Numbered from the stretch's first letter, positions 1 to 13,961 are shown. The stretch is 64,000 nucleotides of DNA from Otis tarda (GCA_026413225.1 CM048554.1:94715963-94779962), one strand, 5' to 3'. Notes: generated from the sequence alone by a model not told the origin. Program-made: numbers and translations.

Positions 1-859
1 AGGTTCCATGCAAATATTATGATTGTTAACTTCTCTGGGGATACACATAATGAATTGTATCAAACTATTAGCATGTATGAACAGACAATCTACGCAAAAA
101 ACCCAAATCCATAAATTATCAACATCCCTTTGAAAACTAACTACTGTATTGCTTCTGGTAGAGAGTAGAGAAAAAAAACTCAAATAAACAAAACTCTAAG
201 AGACTTAATCATACTGACTGAGGTAGAACAAAGTGGTCATTAACTAGCACAACCAAACCTTCGCATTCAATGGGATCCAAGTCTGAAATGGTGGTTACTC
301 AACCTGAAGAACTTTATGTGAACTTGATTTTTTTTTTAGTATGTGATCCATAGGCTTTGACAACTGCAGTACTTCATTCTTCAAAATTTGACACATTCAT
401 AATCATATTTTGATGTGAAACTCCTATGCCAGTAAATTAGTATTTAATAAAGAGAGGTAGAACAAATGATTGAGAATCTCTTGAAGAAAGCAATCTTCTG
501 CAACAATGTGGCCTGACTTTGTCACACTTTTTCAATAGATAGATAGCCAGCAAAAAACAAACAAACAAAAAAAAAACCAAAAAAGAAAGAAAAACAGATG
601 AAAATGAAGAGGCAGAGAATTTAAAAACTGAAACCATGATGGTTAATTTTGCAATATGGCAATTTGATCTCAGAATATTTTACAAACAAGTTGCACCAAA
701 GTAGTTTTAATGAATTGCTCATTGTGTTCTGTACAGTACCAGCTGAACAACCCTATGACATCTACTATGTCAGAAGGCTAAAATCTGCCAAAATGAACAC
801 TTCACATTTACTTTTAGGAAAATACTTTTAATAATCAGGAATAATTCAGTAAAACTTAC
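1..859 (-). other. ADGRB3: ADGRB3 intron (partial), leaves the left edge
   Basis: This is the intron after the 36-nt exon. It is AT-rich and contains A-rich runs near 552-590 on the plus strand. No terminal exon was found here: neither the expected basic helical segment nor the C-terminal codons could be read on the minus strand. Confidence 0.8.
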
Positions 860-895
860 TTCAAAGTCAAGGTCCGAATAACGTGATTTTCTTCT
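860..895 (-). CDS. ADGRB3: ADGRB3 microexon (36 nt) in the cytoplasmic tail
   Basis: This 12-codon exon encodes RRKSRYSDLDFE and directly continues SSLE of the large tail exon. It is phase 0 at both ends, with acceptor ACTGCTTAATAG and donor GTAAGT. In BAI-family tails this is followed by a basic helical segment implicated in ELMO binding; that exon and the C terminus are not in the window. RRKS and SRYS form an overlapping basophilic kinase-type site (inference). It is supported by its exact peptide match to BAI3, its phase and its consensus sites, and it is 10.9 kb from the preceding exon. Confidence 0.93.
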
Positions 896-1314
896 CTATT
901 AAGCAGTAAAAAAGAAAGAAAAAAAAGAGGTTGTATTAACAAGGGGACTATTCACCAAATCATATTAACGAGTCTAAATAACATTCTTGTTTTCCTATTA
1001 GATATAAATTAGGTATTCCGTGAGAGGTTGTAGATTTTATCTTGATAATTTAGGATTAATGCATGACTTTGCATACAGGTTTTCAGACTAGTATCATATT
1101 ATTTTCTCTGACATAAACTAGACTACATTTCACTGGGATGCATAATGCGCCTGTTCTTTGCATACAATTGAACCTGTTGGTGTATAAAATATATCTATTT
1201 CTATACTTTCTGTGGTATTTGCAAATTATCATAATATATATATACTTTTACACAGCTATTTATACGTATCTATGATTTAGATTTTTATAGGTATACAGAA
1301 ATCGATTCTTTCCT

Positions 1315-1356
1315 ACATCAGGCTTACATTGGTACAACTCCATTGATTTTAATGGA
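1315..1356. repeat. Possible remnant of an ancient amniote palindromic repeat
   Basis: The stretch contains ACAACTCCATTGATTTTAAT, close to the CTCCATTGACTTCAATGGAG core that recurs in old palindromic repeats of sauropsid genomes (from memory). It is short and could be coincidental. Confidence 0.3.
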
Positions 1357-4300
1357 ATAAATGATAGAAAAATCAAGCCAAAGCCATTTATCTTTTCCAT
1401 AGCTTCAGCTTGTTTGTTTGCAATGACAATCTGGATGAAGAAAGCAATGGTTTTGTTTTACACTTATGACAAATCTGATTCAAAGCATCTGATATAAAGC
1501 AAGAATGACTTACTAGTGAAGTAATCGCATACAATGCAACAGAATATGATTGCTTAGACATATCACAAGTAATTTAGCAAAGAATTGTTTACAGATTCTA
1601 AAAGAAACCAATTACAAAGTGAAATTTCATCAGAAAGAAGCAGAAATACTATAAGAAGAGATAAAAATATCTTTTTTCTCCTAAGGTTGAAAATTGAATG
1701 TCTTGCAATAGACTAAAAAGATGTAGAAACAACGCTTGGAAAAGCTGCAAAAAAAAAGTGCAAAGAACATGTGAATTGAAAGAAAAGATACATTCTCATT
1801 CACAAAGGAGAGTTAAAGGAAGGGAAAAGTACCCAAAGAAAAGAAAAAGGCTTGCTGCTACAATTTAACCCTAATTTTTGTGGTAGGACAGGATGGCTTT
1901 AAGTCATGGTGAATGAACCTTTGAAATTGCACCTTATTTCTGCAGTGAGACACAAATCAAACCCATCAAGTCAAGATGAACAATATTACTGACTTCATTA
2001 GACTTTGGATTTGTTTGGTTTAACAAACATGCAGGTTTTAGTAAGCTGTTCTGTCTTCTTGCAGTAGAAACGAATAATTTTACAAGTCTTTCAGTTGTAG
2101 AAAGTGGAAAATGTTCGATCTCTGAGCCCTTGATAACACCACTGTCTGACATATTGTCTGGTTTTGTAGTAAAGTTTTGATGTTCCAATCCACAATAATA
2201 TGAAGATCACTGTAGCACTGTCAACATACTTTGATGCCTAAAGAGCTGGGAGGCAGCATAAAAGAACAGTCCATAAAACAATAAAATCAACCAACAACAG
2301 CAAACTTTGGAGAAGCTATCTTTAATTAGCCTAGCACACTTAAAAGAGGATATTTTAAAATAAATTGAACAATTCTGCAAAAATAAGTAACATGAAAACA
2401 TAGAAACAACAAAGGTCTCAGAGGTAAGAAAAATATGAGGACATTATGCCTAAATTGTTAAAGTAGATAAGTTCTTACTTCTCATTTACATTAAAGGGGC
2501 CATGGCACAAGTGTACCTTTGACATAGGCCTTCATCACTCCACAGTAAACCAGCACCTGAAAAAATCTACGTATCCCTAATGAAAAGGGATCTATTTTTA
2601 AGGTGCAATTAGAGCACATCTACCACTGTAAAGGCTCAGTGATTATTTACAAAAGAATAAACTTGTACAGGAGATAATGAGGTGAAGTTTGCAGGAGCAG
2701 TTTTGAAGAATGCTTGAAAAAGCTATTTTTAAGCTACAGTTCAGTAATAAACCTGATAACGTTGAACCATCTGACTGAGAATCTTAAGTAAAAATATGGA
2801 AAATTTAGGAAGAACTGTGTAGTTTGCCAATTTATAAAATTGGAGCACTTGTAGTTTGTCTTAAGTCTGCTTGACCACAGTGAAAATATTCTTGGCATAG
2901 CTGGATTATTAGGTTTTGAAGCCAGATAACCCCATCACTGTTTACATGGTAAAAAGACCTACCTAACAGACTGCAACATATTTAACTGTACTATTGTTAG
3001 AAAGTTCTAACTACTGCAATTTTGCTGTTAGATCACACCAGTTACGACCAAACAGGTCATAGCATGGGTTTATCTCAGTGAGGATTTTTCTAGGGCTCAG
3101 CAATAATCTATCAGAAATACTTTTATTTTAAATGTATATAGTGAAGGATATCTGTTCTGTGCTTGTGCTTCACTTTTTTTCCATGGCTGCATGCGGTGAA
3201 ATATAGCAGAAATGCTGTCAGAGCCTATGCTCCTAAAACATATGTATGTAACTGCCACAGGTTCAAGCTGTAGCGGTGAAGTTATGTGAATTTCTGAAAA
3301 ACAAAGGATGTTCGCTATGAATGTGATCCTGCATGACTGAAAGTCATCTGCAATATTATCACTGACACCATTAGGTACATGATCTGGTCCTGCTGGCTAC
3401 TACATCATTGCCTTGAAAAGTGTTATTTTCTGAGAGAGGGAACATATTCAGAAGCATGAAATCATTGAGTATCTTAATTTCTGAGGATGGAAGTTTTCCT
3501 TTGGTCCCAATTGGAAGTTGTCTTCTTACTAAATTTTTCTTCTAGTTTCTGTATGATATTCAACAAGCTTAAATAATGCTAATCAACACTTTAATTGTGA
3601 TTGTATATATAAATTTTTTTTTTCTTAAATGAAATGGAGTTTACTTGTTGTGTCTCTTTTGGCTGAGAAAAATGGGATTTTCCATACATACCTAAATGCT
3701 TTCAGAAATCAACCATCTAGCTCATTCTACAATTTAAATTAATGAAAGCCAGCAGCTCAGTGAAATGGAATAAGGAGGAAAATAACCTCTTGCACCAAAT
3801 GAGCTGCTGAACTGGTCACACCAGTATATCTCTTTTCAAAAAGCTGTTTCTTTTACCCACCTGCAAAACTGAGAATTTAGACAATTGGAAGCTGGTGTTC
3901 TTTTCACAGATCAGTTGGAGATCCACTTGAGTATTAATGTTAGTAGATGATAAATAACGAATGGCCGTAAAGGATAACACCTATGGTTTGCCTCATTTAG
4001 TATTTTGTATTTGACCAGGTTCTGCAGTGATGCTTCAGGGATGGTATAGAGAAGGGCAAGTGAAAAGTAGTATTTCTGCTGCAATACCATCCCTAGTTCT
4101 TCAGTGGTTTAGAAATTTCCTTAGGAGGAGCTTACTCTGTTGAACTTAATAACATTTTTTTTACATTATTCCATTAGTCTAATCATGTTTTACAATTATA
4201 CCTAATTTTGACATCCAAAATGTGCTAAGGTAGTGAATTTCACAATTTAAATATGCATAGCATGACAAAAAAAAAAAAACAAAACAAAACACAAACAAAC

Positions 4301-6689
4301 AAAAAAACCCCACGTTGCTTATTCCTTTGCCATTTTATTTTATGCTTCTGTTTTTTATACTATAGGAAATATGAATAATCATTCCCTATTCACTACTCAG
4401 TCATCTGTTTTCCAAGCTGAAGAGCCCTAATGCTGAAGACCTGCAAGGGTAACTAATAAAGGGACTGCCTAAAAAGCTGAAGGTATTGCTGAAGCAATTA
4501 TTTATTGTCAGGGAGTTAGCTCGGATAATTCTGAAAAAGCTGCAGGGTATGGGTAAGTAGTGAACTGCAATCCATGCACAATTACAAATGATTAAAAAAA
4601 AAAGATCAAGTGTCCATTTAAGCAGGCAAGGATGTTAATAGCCCTTTCTGAACAATTCCAGTGAGTTGCATTGGTGCTCTAAACTGACAGAAGCCAAATC
4701 ATGCCTGTAAACTGGGGAAATTTCAGATGAGAGTAGCAAAAAGTACTTTGAAAGGGTTAATAGCACTGGGTCAAGGGAAAAGATTACAGAGTGATACAGC
4801 TTGTTTAAACACTGGCTGTAGAAGAGGCAAACAGAGAAGTTTGTTCAGAAACCTCAGAAGGATATAAACACTGATAAACAAAGCTGGTGTGAGAAAAATC
4901 TGAAAAGTTGTAATTCAGAAAAAATAGGAAAAAATGAAGGAACTTTCAGAGATGCTGTCGGGAATAAAGAAAGTTTGTGTAACTACGAAATAATCTGCTA
5001 TGGGAAACAGTGGAAGCCCTTCACTGAAGAAGGGAGAAGTACTGAAAGAGAAGTTTGACTATGTATTAGAGAAATACACTGTAGAAAATGTTCTTGCATT
5101 AATAGAAGACCTGACTAGATTTTTTTCCATCTCTGATTTCTACAGCTCTTTGATCTTAATTGATAAAATCCATTTTACAGAAAAAAAAAAACCAAAACCC
5201 AAACCACCTTTCATGCCAGGACTAAAGTGAAACTCTGTGAAAAGAGGTCTGCAGTAGTAATTTATTTTAAATCAATTTTGCTTTGTATTAATCATGTATA
5301 GCTTCTCTGTGTAATTCCAGAGCAACTTTAAACTCTGCTCACTGAGGGACAAAAATAGAATGCTGAAGAATAATTTCCATACACCAGCATGCACTAATCT
5401 GCTGGCACCTGGAAAGAGCTGCTCTCACTAAATGACTAATAAAATCCCTCTCCATCTCTGTAAGATGACATATGCCTTTTTTCTCCTCATTATTATTATT
5501 ATGTTTTCTCCTTATTCTAGTCTGCATTACACCACTACCTGATTAATTACATGAGATACTCCGGAAGATATATTGCATTGTGCAAAGTATAATTGAAACC
5601 AGAGATATCATATTATAGTAAGGGCTATAACCATGCTTCCACTAATACAAAGCCTTATGATCTGCAGCTTATAACTCACTTTGAGATTAGATTTGACATA
5701 CAAGATCTTAGCCTGGGTAGGACTTTTTCCCTGAACAAAATCAAAGGAAAATATTTTTTGGCCCTCAGAGATATAAAAGTGGAATGTGGATAGACAGTTT
5801 TGATTTAAAATGCCTTTTGTGAGTATATAACTGAAAAAAAAACCCTTTAGTTTCTGAATAGAAGAGCTAGACATAAAGCAAGTACATTTTCATGAAAAAG
5901 TGGATTAGCTCTTTAAAGTGTGAATTTTACATTTTTAAAATATGCTAACAACTTTAACACTTCAACACACAGCACAGAAGTAACTTTAGAGATCTCAATT
6001 TAAAACTATTCTGTCAAATTATTCTGGTTTGCTGCTCCCTTTTTTATAGGGTAACCTGCATATCTATTTACTCAATCAACAAAACCCACTTGTTTTGTGT
6101 TTCTGAAGGCTTTGAGGGGAAGTGAAACATTTCTTAAAGGGACAAGCAATTGAAAAGATGTTTCTTAAGGATCATATGTTGTTAGGACAGCTGCTTATAA
6201 TATGAAGTCTGAAATATATACTACACTTCATAATACTAACTAAAATCTTTGTTCCTTACATCTCTGTTACTAGAATCAACTCTGCCTGCTTCTACCCCCA
6301 CTCCTATTTGGTAACTTGAAAACAAGCGGCAACAATTTCTGAAGTCAGAGGAACCTGTGACCTACTCACTCAAGCAAAAGAAAGAGAGGGTTGTTATAGG
6401 GCTAGAATTCATTTCACTCAGAGTCACAAAATTGGCAAGACCTGTTTCCAGAGCTTGTTGAAGAACGAAATGAGGAATGGGAGGGAAAGAAATCAGAGAT
6501 AGAGAACGCCTGAAAAGAAATGCGATGTGGAAACATGCTAAAGAGGAAAGTCCTTTGGTACTCGTCTCTCCATTTTTGTTCTCTCTCTCTCTTTTTTTCA
6601 TATTATAAATCAAAATGACATCACACCATTTTGCTTTTGTTCTGCCTGATGCTCTGGTACTTTATTGACAAGATTGACTGTTTTAACTG

Positions 6690-6880
6690 AGTATTTCTTC
6701 TCTCCTTTCCTGTTCTTATTTTAGACCTTTCTCCTTCCCTGATGCTTTTATTTCATTCTTCCTAACATTTTAATTTTCTTCTCCATTTCTGCCATCTTTC
6801 TTTTCCTTTTTTCTCCATGCCTGTCTTTCTTTTCTCTCCTCTCTTACTTCTTTTTTTTGCACTTCACTATCTTTAACGTA
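6690..6880 (+). repeat. Long pyrimidine-rich tract
   Basis: For nearly 190 bases the plus strand is mostly C and T (TTCTTTTCCTTTTTTCTCC and similar). A separate CT dinucleotide run lies just upstream at about 6582-6598. In the direction of ADGRB3 transcription it is purine-rich. It is not a clean microsatellite. Confidence 0.6.
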
Positions 6881-9800
6881 TCCCTTTATTTTCTCAGCTG
6901 TAACAGTTCTTTTTCCCAAAGACTCACATGAGCCATTTGGCCAAGGACCTCTGGAGTTGATGTTCTTTGAATGTATTAAGAGCTCTCATGAATGAATACA
7001 GTATGCTTATTTTGGTCATACAACCAACTTTCCACATAAGGGCTTTATGTCTTTCCCCACATAAAGACCTCATAGCAGAAACTGAGACAGAAAAATAAAG
7101 AGAGAAGATCTGAGACTAGAAAGAGAATTCCAGTCCTTTATGTGGCAAACAGTTTGGGAAGTCCTTTCTTTCCTGTTCTTATAAAGCAGATGCTCGTTTT
7201 TTCTCTTTCATAAATATTTCTATTGCCTGTCATTGCATGTCCTTCCTCTTACAATAGTTAAAAGTTTTTGTCTCCTTTCAGCTCTTATCCATTTCTGCTC
7301 ACACTACACTAACCATAGTTCCCTTGAAAGAACCTGTCATTCTTCTTCCTTTTTTTTTTTCACAATAAAAAGAAAAAAAATTACTTATCCTAGGGATGTG
7401 TTGCACAGATCAGCTTATTCCTCTAGATTTAAACCTCCTAACCTTTCCCTGCATCTGAGTGGCTGGGAATGCACTATCTAACTTCAAATAATTTAATTTT
7501 AATGAGCTCACCACTCCAAGTGTACAATTTACAAAACAAAAAAACATTCCAAAAGAGTGTATCAAGAGTGCTTTCTTCATTCAAATCAAACCACTGTGAA
7601 CTGAAGGAGTACACTCCAAGCCACTTTGATGCCAAGGTAGCAAAGCCAGATTTAATCCTTGCATATAAGGGATGTGCAGGAGATTAGCCAGATGTTCAAT
7701 TACTCCACCTAAGAAACTCCATGATGTACTAATATGCCTGCCTATGCCTATAATCACATGAGTAGTGTTGGGTACATCCCAAATAAAACATAAAACCCCA
7801 CTGACTTGCACACTGGGAATCTGGAGATCCTTAAATTTATACTTATTTAGGCAATACTTGTATGTAAATATTGTGGCATTGTCCTACTATCTTTTGAAAA
7901 CTGATATTCTTCCATATAAAAGAAATCATTTGATTGTTCCCAACTAAGCATTTTATTGAGAAAAAAAATATAAGGATATAAAAACTAGAAGAAAGTTTGT
8001 GACACACTGCAGGATTCATCCAACTAAATTTAGGACATACACTATTTTGATGTTTAAGTCTGAACTACTCATTTTGGCTTCCTCTATGGCACCTGAAGAG
8101 AGACAAATGCACTGAGGGCATGTGATTGACTTCATCCTGGAGCACATATCTAAAAGTGGCTGAAAAGTGCCTATTTCTCTCCAGTGACTCTAAAGGGAAG
8201 CCAAGTGTGAAAAGCTATTTTTCCATATCAGAAGGGTAATACCTACATTTAGCTATCTAACGGTAGGAGTGATGGATCCTCCTTACAGAGTTAAAAGTCA
8301 GGACATACGGTCTTGAGCTGATACTATAGTTGTGTTCCAAAACATCCATCTCCAATGATAATAATAAATACAAAGTCTAAATAAAAGAGAACATGAAAAA
8401 GACCTGACACTTCAGCCTTCACTTTTAACAGCTTTTTTTTTTTGGCTATGTGTTTATCTCTATAAACACTTTTAAATTATTTGAATAGACACATGTTGTT
8501 CTAAGGGCTAATCATCTCTTGGGATGGGCAAAGTACAGAAAATAATTAATTTCATGCATTTAGGAAGGTAAATATGTTACTAAAAAGCTACATTTTCCAA
8601 ACATATTGAATTATTTGAATGATAATGCATATAGGTAAGCTTCTCCCATTACTATGTTCTTAAAAACTGCTGACCTTAACTGAAAAAAAAAAAAAAGAAG
8701 GAAGAATTGTGTTAACACAGGTCACATCTGCCTAAGTGCATTTAACTTACAAGGTAGTTGATAATTAGTATGTAATTACATGATAAAAATAATAGTAGTG
8801 TGCTAATTCCAGAGATGGCATCCGGAAACATAAAGTAGAAAACAGAGGAGGAGCCCAACTCCCTGTACTATGCAGAAGACACAAAAGAAGGCCTCTACTG
8901 TCTGTCTTGAGATATCTCAGTTTCTTCAGAGAAGGGAAAGGAGAACTGCCCCTGTAGAGCAGAAATCCATGTGCTTTTATGTCAGACTTCAGATGGGACA
9001 GCAGTATGAACTGGCAGGAGAAAGAGGTTTCCTACTGCTCAGGATCTTCTCCTTTAGAGATGGTCTAGTCATGCTCTGTTCTGGGAAAACATGGGCAGAA
9101 TGATCTTGAATGTCTTGCTGCAGGTTTTGCTGCTCCATAGTGTCTGACAAAGTCTTGTCTTTTGAAAGGTCTTGAAATCTTCTAAAACTATATTGTACTG
9201 GACATCAAAAATATTTTTAAAAATATCCCTTGTCTTCCCTTATTTTTTTTTTATGGCAGCAGTAGAAGTTAATCCAACTGATTAGTTCTAGCCAACAGCA
9301 TTTTGGGGCTTTACCTCAACCCTTGATTCTTGCATATTGCATACATAAAAACACAAGCACATTCTTTATCTGGCTGGATCTGCTTATCTGGGTCTGCTTG
9401 AGACTCTGATTTTCTTCTATGTAAATTTTTTTTTTCGTGTTCCTATCTTCAACTCATTCCAGCACATCCTTATCAAAAGATGAAGTAATGCTGTATAATG
9501 AAGTAGTGCTGAGAACCACAAACGCAGACACAAAAGCCAAACCAGTTCTTTTCATTTCTGATCTGCCCTAATATCTGTTTTTTTCCTAATACATGGAATT
9601 ATCCTGGGTTCGGTTAGGTTTAATAACATAAGTGTTTGTAGCTTTCTGGACCAAAATATAGCTTTCTAAACCTAATTAAAAAAAAAAAATTAGAAGAGAC
9701 TAAATATTTACTACCATACTGCATTATATTTTACTACATTTCTACTACATACTTAGTAGTATCTTCTAAACATTAAAACTATATACAGAATGGTAATTCA

Positions 9801-11789
9801 AATCTGGTGTTTATATCCCATCTTAGAGGTAAGCTTAAAATATGATACAAACACAGTTAAAAAATTCTAAATGTGCAGTATATTATACTCGTAGATTTTC
9901 AGGCACATTTTGCAAAGTGAATTTCTCAGGAATTGAAATCCTGTGTAAAATGAAGTAATTATTGTCCAAATTTTTACAACTTAATTAAGGTCTCCTTTTT
10001 CTTAGGTCTCCCAGATAGCTTTATCACCAAAGGAAAGAAAGAGGCATCACTAGAGAGTAATTTAGACCACAAGTGCAGTGGATGGTATGACGGCAGGTAT
10101 GTTTCTATTTTCAAGGGATTATGAACCTTTCCTAGATATCTCACACATATATCTGATTTTAAGTGGGCTGTATTTGAGTCTCTATATCTGAAAAAAAAAT
10201 ATGAAATATGGTATTGTAGATAGGTAGAAGAGGATACTACTGGAAGGTGATCTTAACTGTACTGCTTCTGGGGTTGTATTAAATTGGAGAAGAACTCCCG
10301 TGCACCTCCTAAGATCTTTTAACTAACATACCTGAGCTGAGGGCAGTAACTTCTTTTCTGATGCAAACTTGCTTTGAAAGAGCCTGTCCATCTGAGCACT
10401 GAGTGGGCAAGCACTTACACTGTCTTTTAGAAATAATTTTCAAAATTTGTCCTAAGATTATACACATTCACTTTAACAACAAACAAAAAGTGGATACTAT
10501 TTGATTACTTGCAGATCATCACACTTCATTTTTAAATTAATTTTTTCAGTTAAATTATGTCTTGTAAAAACTTACAATCGTACACACACATTATAAACAG
10601 TATGGAAAATTTCACTTTCAAATCTTATAAAGGCATCTCTTGAAAATAAACTAAGTTCTGATCTTCTGCCCAAACTCTCCAGTTGATCCACACATAAAGC
10701 TTCAACTCAATTTTAAAAGAAATATCCGCAAGTATCCCCTATTTATGAAGTATCAGCTACAGTTCTGTGTCTAACATTTGAAAAATCAGGTAAAGTCTCT
10801 GTTTCCCTGCACGGACGGGTCCAAACATTGTAGAGTAATAGCTAATAGCTTCAAGTGTACACATACAGCAGATTTTTTTTTCCATCTGTAACATTTCAGA
10901 GAATGAGTACATACCATATTTTTCTCATTTGTCTTTTTCTTTTCCACCAAATGCTACACTTCATAACATTTGAAATGCTGATGAAATTCACTTCCAATTC
11001 TTAAGGAGGCCCAAGTATGAATTAACTCCACCTCACTGGTGGTTTTGCATAAGTAAAAGCTTCATAGGAATGGCAGTATTTGACACTTAGATCTTAAGAA
11101 ACGATGTAAATAGTTTTCACTTTTATAATGCTTAAATTCCACAGACAGAATGTAGTAATGAACTGAATTAATTTTAAAGGCTTTTCAGTTCACTTTTGCA
11201 ATCTGCCTAGAATCTAGGATACTGCACATGAAGTCCACCTGTACTTTTTGCACACATTAGTTGTACCAATGCCTGCACACACATGCAAACAAAACTAAAT
11301 CAGTAAATGGTGAACTACTGGATGGAAGAATTCAAGATTTACACTAGTGAGAGCAGAATCAGACCTATCATATCTGAGACAGATATGATTGTCAGCAATA
11401 AAACGGCAAATATCCTCAACTGCATGTGCTTGCAGGTAGAGTCAATGATTATCACTTGTATCTTGCAGGAACAGTTTTTCTTCTCATAGCAACACCGTAT
11501 TTTCCAGTGGACTTTACCTGGTAGGTCACAAAATCCTTTGCAGTCGTGTGGAATGTTAAATCTCCAGAACTATACGCTTTCATATAGACTGGCTCTGAAA
11601 CGTTAATCTTGTTCTCTAGGTATAAACACTTCTGATAATAAGAGAAATAAGAACAGCAATGTATGATCCCAAACAATAATTTATACTGAATTAAAACATT
11701 AGCTTCATCCCTTACACTCAAGACACAATTTATTATCTTATCATAGAATTGGAACAAGAGAGCATGCAATTTGTTTATGCACTACTGAC

Positions 11790-12433
11790 CTCTAAGGAGC
11801 TCATTGATATTGTGGATCCAGTTTCACTTCTTGATAATCCTGCATTGTCATCCAGCTCCGAGGCAATGAAATTCTTCACTGCTGTGCGGGGCTCAAATGG
11901 TAAACTCTGCATATGTTCTTGGGTGGGAAGATGCTGGTCTAAATTGATATTAAATTGGTCCATTACAGAGGGATTCATATTGAACTCTGGATTAACTTTG
12001 TAGTGCAATAACCTTTCATGAGGCAATGTATCCATGCCTATATTCATTTTACTTTCATCTTTCAGTGATGGCTGGGTATTTACTGAGCCCCGGGGCATGA
12101 CTATATAATCACTTTCTATCATCCGTTCTTGAGGATGGACTATGTCCATATCTGCACCTCTCAAATTATCGTCAGTGCATAAATACACAGTCCTCCGCAG
12201 CTCACTGTTGTCTTTTTTCAAGCACTGATTGGCCAGTTCACTCATACTCATAGGCATGTGGAGACCTGTTGGTTGCTGAATGATGACTTTGGAGATGATG
12301 TTTCCAGGCAGGGTAGAATAGCTCATTCCTTCAGGGTTTGGTCCCTTCTCCTCCTCTTCATCGTTTAATGAAATTCTAGAAAGTGTTCCTGTTATAGTAG
12401 CTGCTCTGCAAGGTCCAATGTCTTTATGCAGAA
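11790..12433 (-). CDS. ADGRB3: ADGRB3 internal exon: large cytoplasmic-tail exon
   Basis: This is the largest coding exon here (644 nt; 2 bases plus 214 codons). It follows acceptor CTCTAACCTGCAG and ends in phase 0 before GTCAGT. It begins [19 protein letters not shown], passes through an acidic patch ([13 protein letters not shown]), then [18 protein letters not shown], a central part containing [15 protein letters not shown] and [18 protein letters not shown], and ends with [15 protein letters not shown] and STISMSSLE. The segment is intracellular, low in hydrophobicity and rich in Ser/Thr/Tyr, so probably a disordered scaffold tail. Identity to BAI3 tails is high by eye, with no stop or frameshift. 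An open frame of 183 codons starting at an internal ATG lies inside it, but that ATG is not the start of the gene. Confidence 0.97.
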
Positions 12434-13961
12434 CTGCAGGTTAGAGAACAGAATTCTTACAACATGATACCATGTCTGCCTAACACTGCTTTTTCTTGTG
12501 GTTTTACTTAACACTGCTCCCTTTGCCAGTGCATCTTCTTAACTCTTTCTATCCATTTAATAGCTTTTATTCTATAAATACTGGTTCGAGAAGCTTTTTT
12601 TTTTTTAAATCAGCATCTCTTAATCTACCATGTATAACTGACACAGATGTCTGACTAAGCCTCAGTCATTTTTATAAATTAAAACCACTGCTTCATTTAT
12701 TCCTACTGCCTTACATAGATCTTAGATGACCTACAGCTTAAGCAAAAGTCTGCCATGTGGAACTTGATTAAGGGTTTTCCAAAAAAATACACCATGACAT
12801 CTGTACTGCCATTATTAACTCCACATAACCTCCTGAAAATGTCAAACAGATTGTAAGGCAGAACCATTTTGTCAATCCATTGTAATGACCTATCATAAGA
12901 TTATAACTATTAACATGTGTTCCTGAGCCCCTAAATGTTCTTTTTGCTGACTTTTAAACTCTTCTATGTTAAACTATTTTTTAAATATAAGTGACAAAAA
13001 AAGTAACCACAGTGGGAAGAAGTTCCATTGATATTAGAAAGACATATTTTGCTGCATCTGAAAAGGTTATAAAGAATGTAAACATGTCTCATAAAACAGT
13101 TATAATCCACTTTTGGTGTAGGCCTAGGCCTTCCTGGTCAAACTTGTAGCAACATCCAATATTTTTTTTTTTGTTGAGGAAAGTGCCACATGTAAAAATT
13201 ATGAATCCTGTCACAGAATACAAAATTTCCAGAACCACTGAAGGATGCATTCAAAAGCAAAGCATCTATTCAATCACAACTATTGATCTTAAAAAAATAA
13301 GTATGTCTATAATTAAACACTTGTAATGAAAGAAAAAGGATAGATGGTAAGAAAAAAAAAATAAAGAAACCAATTATTGGACTTATTCCAGCTGCCTGCA
13401 AGGATTTCCTTGTCCCAGTTGAAAATGCTTTAATTCACAGCAGTGAATTGCACTAGATTGTGCAATAAAATCCAGCTCATGGGCTGAGACAGTAAGACAA
13501 CTTGAAGGATCTCAGGTGTTGCATTCACATCCCCTTTGGTAGCCTGAGGGCTCCAATGACCCAGATCCCGTGGTACCTGTCAGTTCACTGCCATATTCCA
13601 TAACAAGCAGCTCACACGGCATCTCGCTCTCATACCTCACACAAAAATGCCTCTCATTTTCCCACTTGCTTGTGTACTAGGGCAAGGAAAATTTTGTATG
13701 CAAGATTGACTTTCTTTCCAAAACCATTTGCCTTCTAATAGACAATCATACATTTGGCTGCTTACCAACTGCTCAATTCTAGTGAAAGGCTTTTGTAAGA
13801 AAATGAAATAAATGTATTCATACAGTGGCATAACCTTTTTGTTTACATTTTTAAACATGTGTTTTAAACAACTAAACCCTCATATTTTTCTGGTTTTCAT
13901 TTCACAATTAACTAGTACAAGACTTCTTTTTGTTGGCCAAATACTCTCTCAATGTTCTTAC
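12434..13961 (-). other. ADGRB3: ADGRB3 intron, 1.5 kb
   Basis: This is AT-rich sequence between the 40-nt exon and the large tail exon. I see no repeat family or further exon in it. Confidence 0.85.

Larger units (their letters stand above)
896..11789 (-). other. ADGRB3: ADGRB3 intron, 10.9 kb
   Basis: This intron lies between the large tail exon and the 36-nt exon. It contains a possible ancient palindromic-repeat remnant near 1315-1356, a pyrimidine-rich block near 6690-6880 and an exon-like open segment on the plus strand at 10006-10096. The rest is unremarkable AT-rich sequence, and the short open frames resemble no known protein. Confidence 0.85.

Noticed and set aside
11743..11756. 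ATCATAGAATTGGA, resembling a minus-strand CR1 3' end
   Set aside because: Only about ten bases match and no upstream CR1 sequence follows. It sits beside an exon.
11749..12003. 84-codon plus-strand frame opposite the large tail exon
   Set aside because: It is a shadow of the conserved minus-strand ADGRB3 coding exon.
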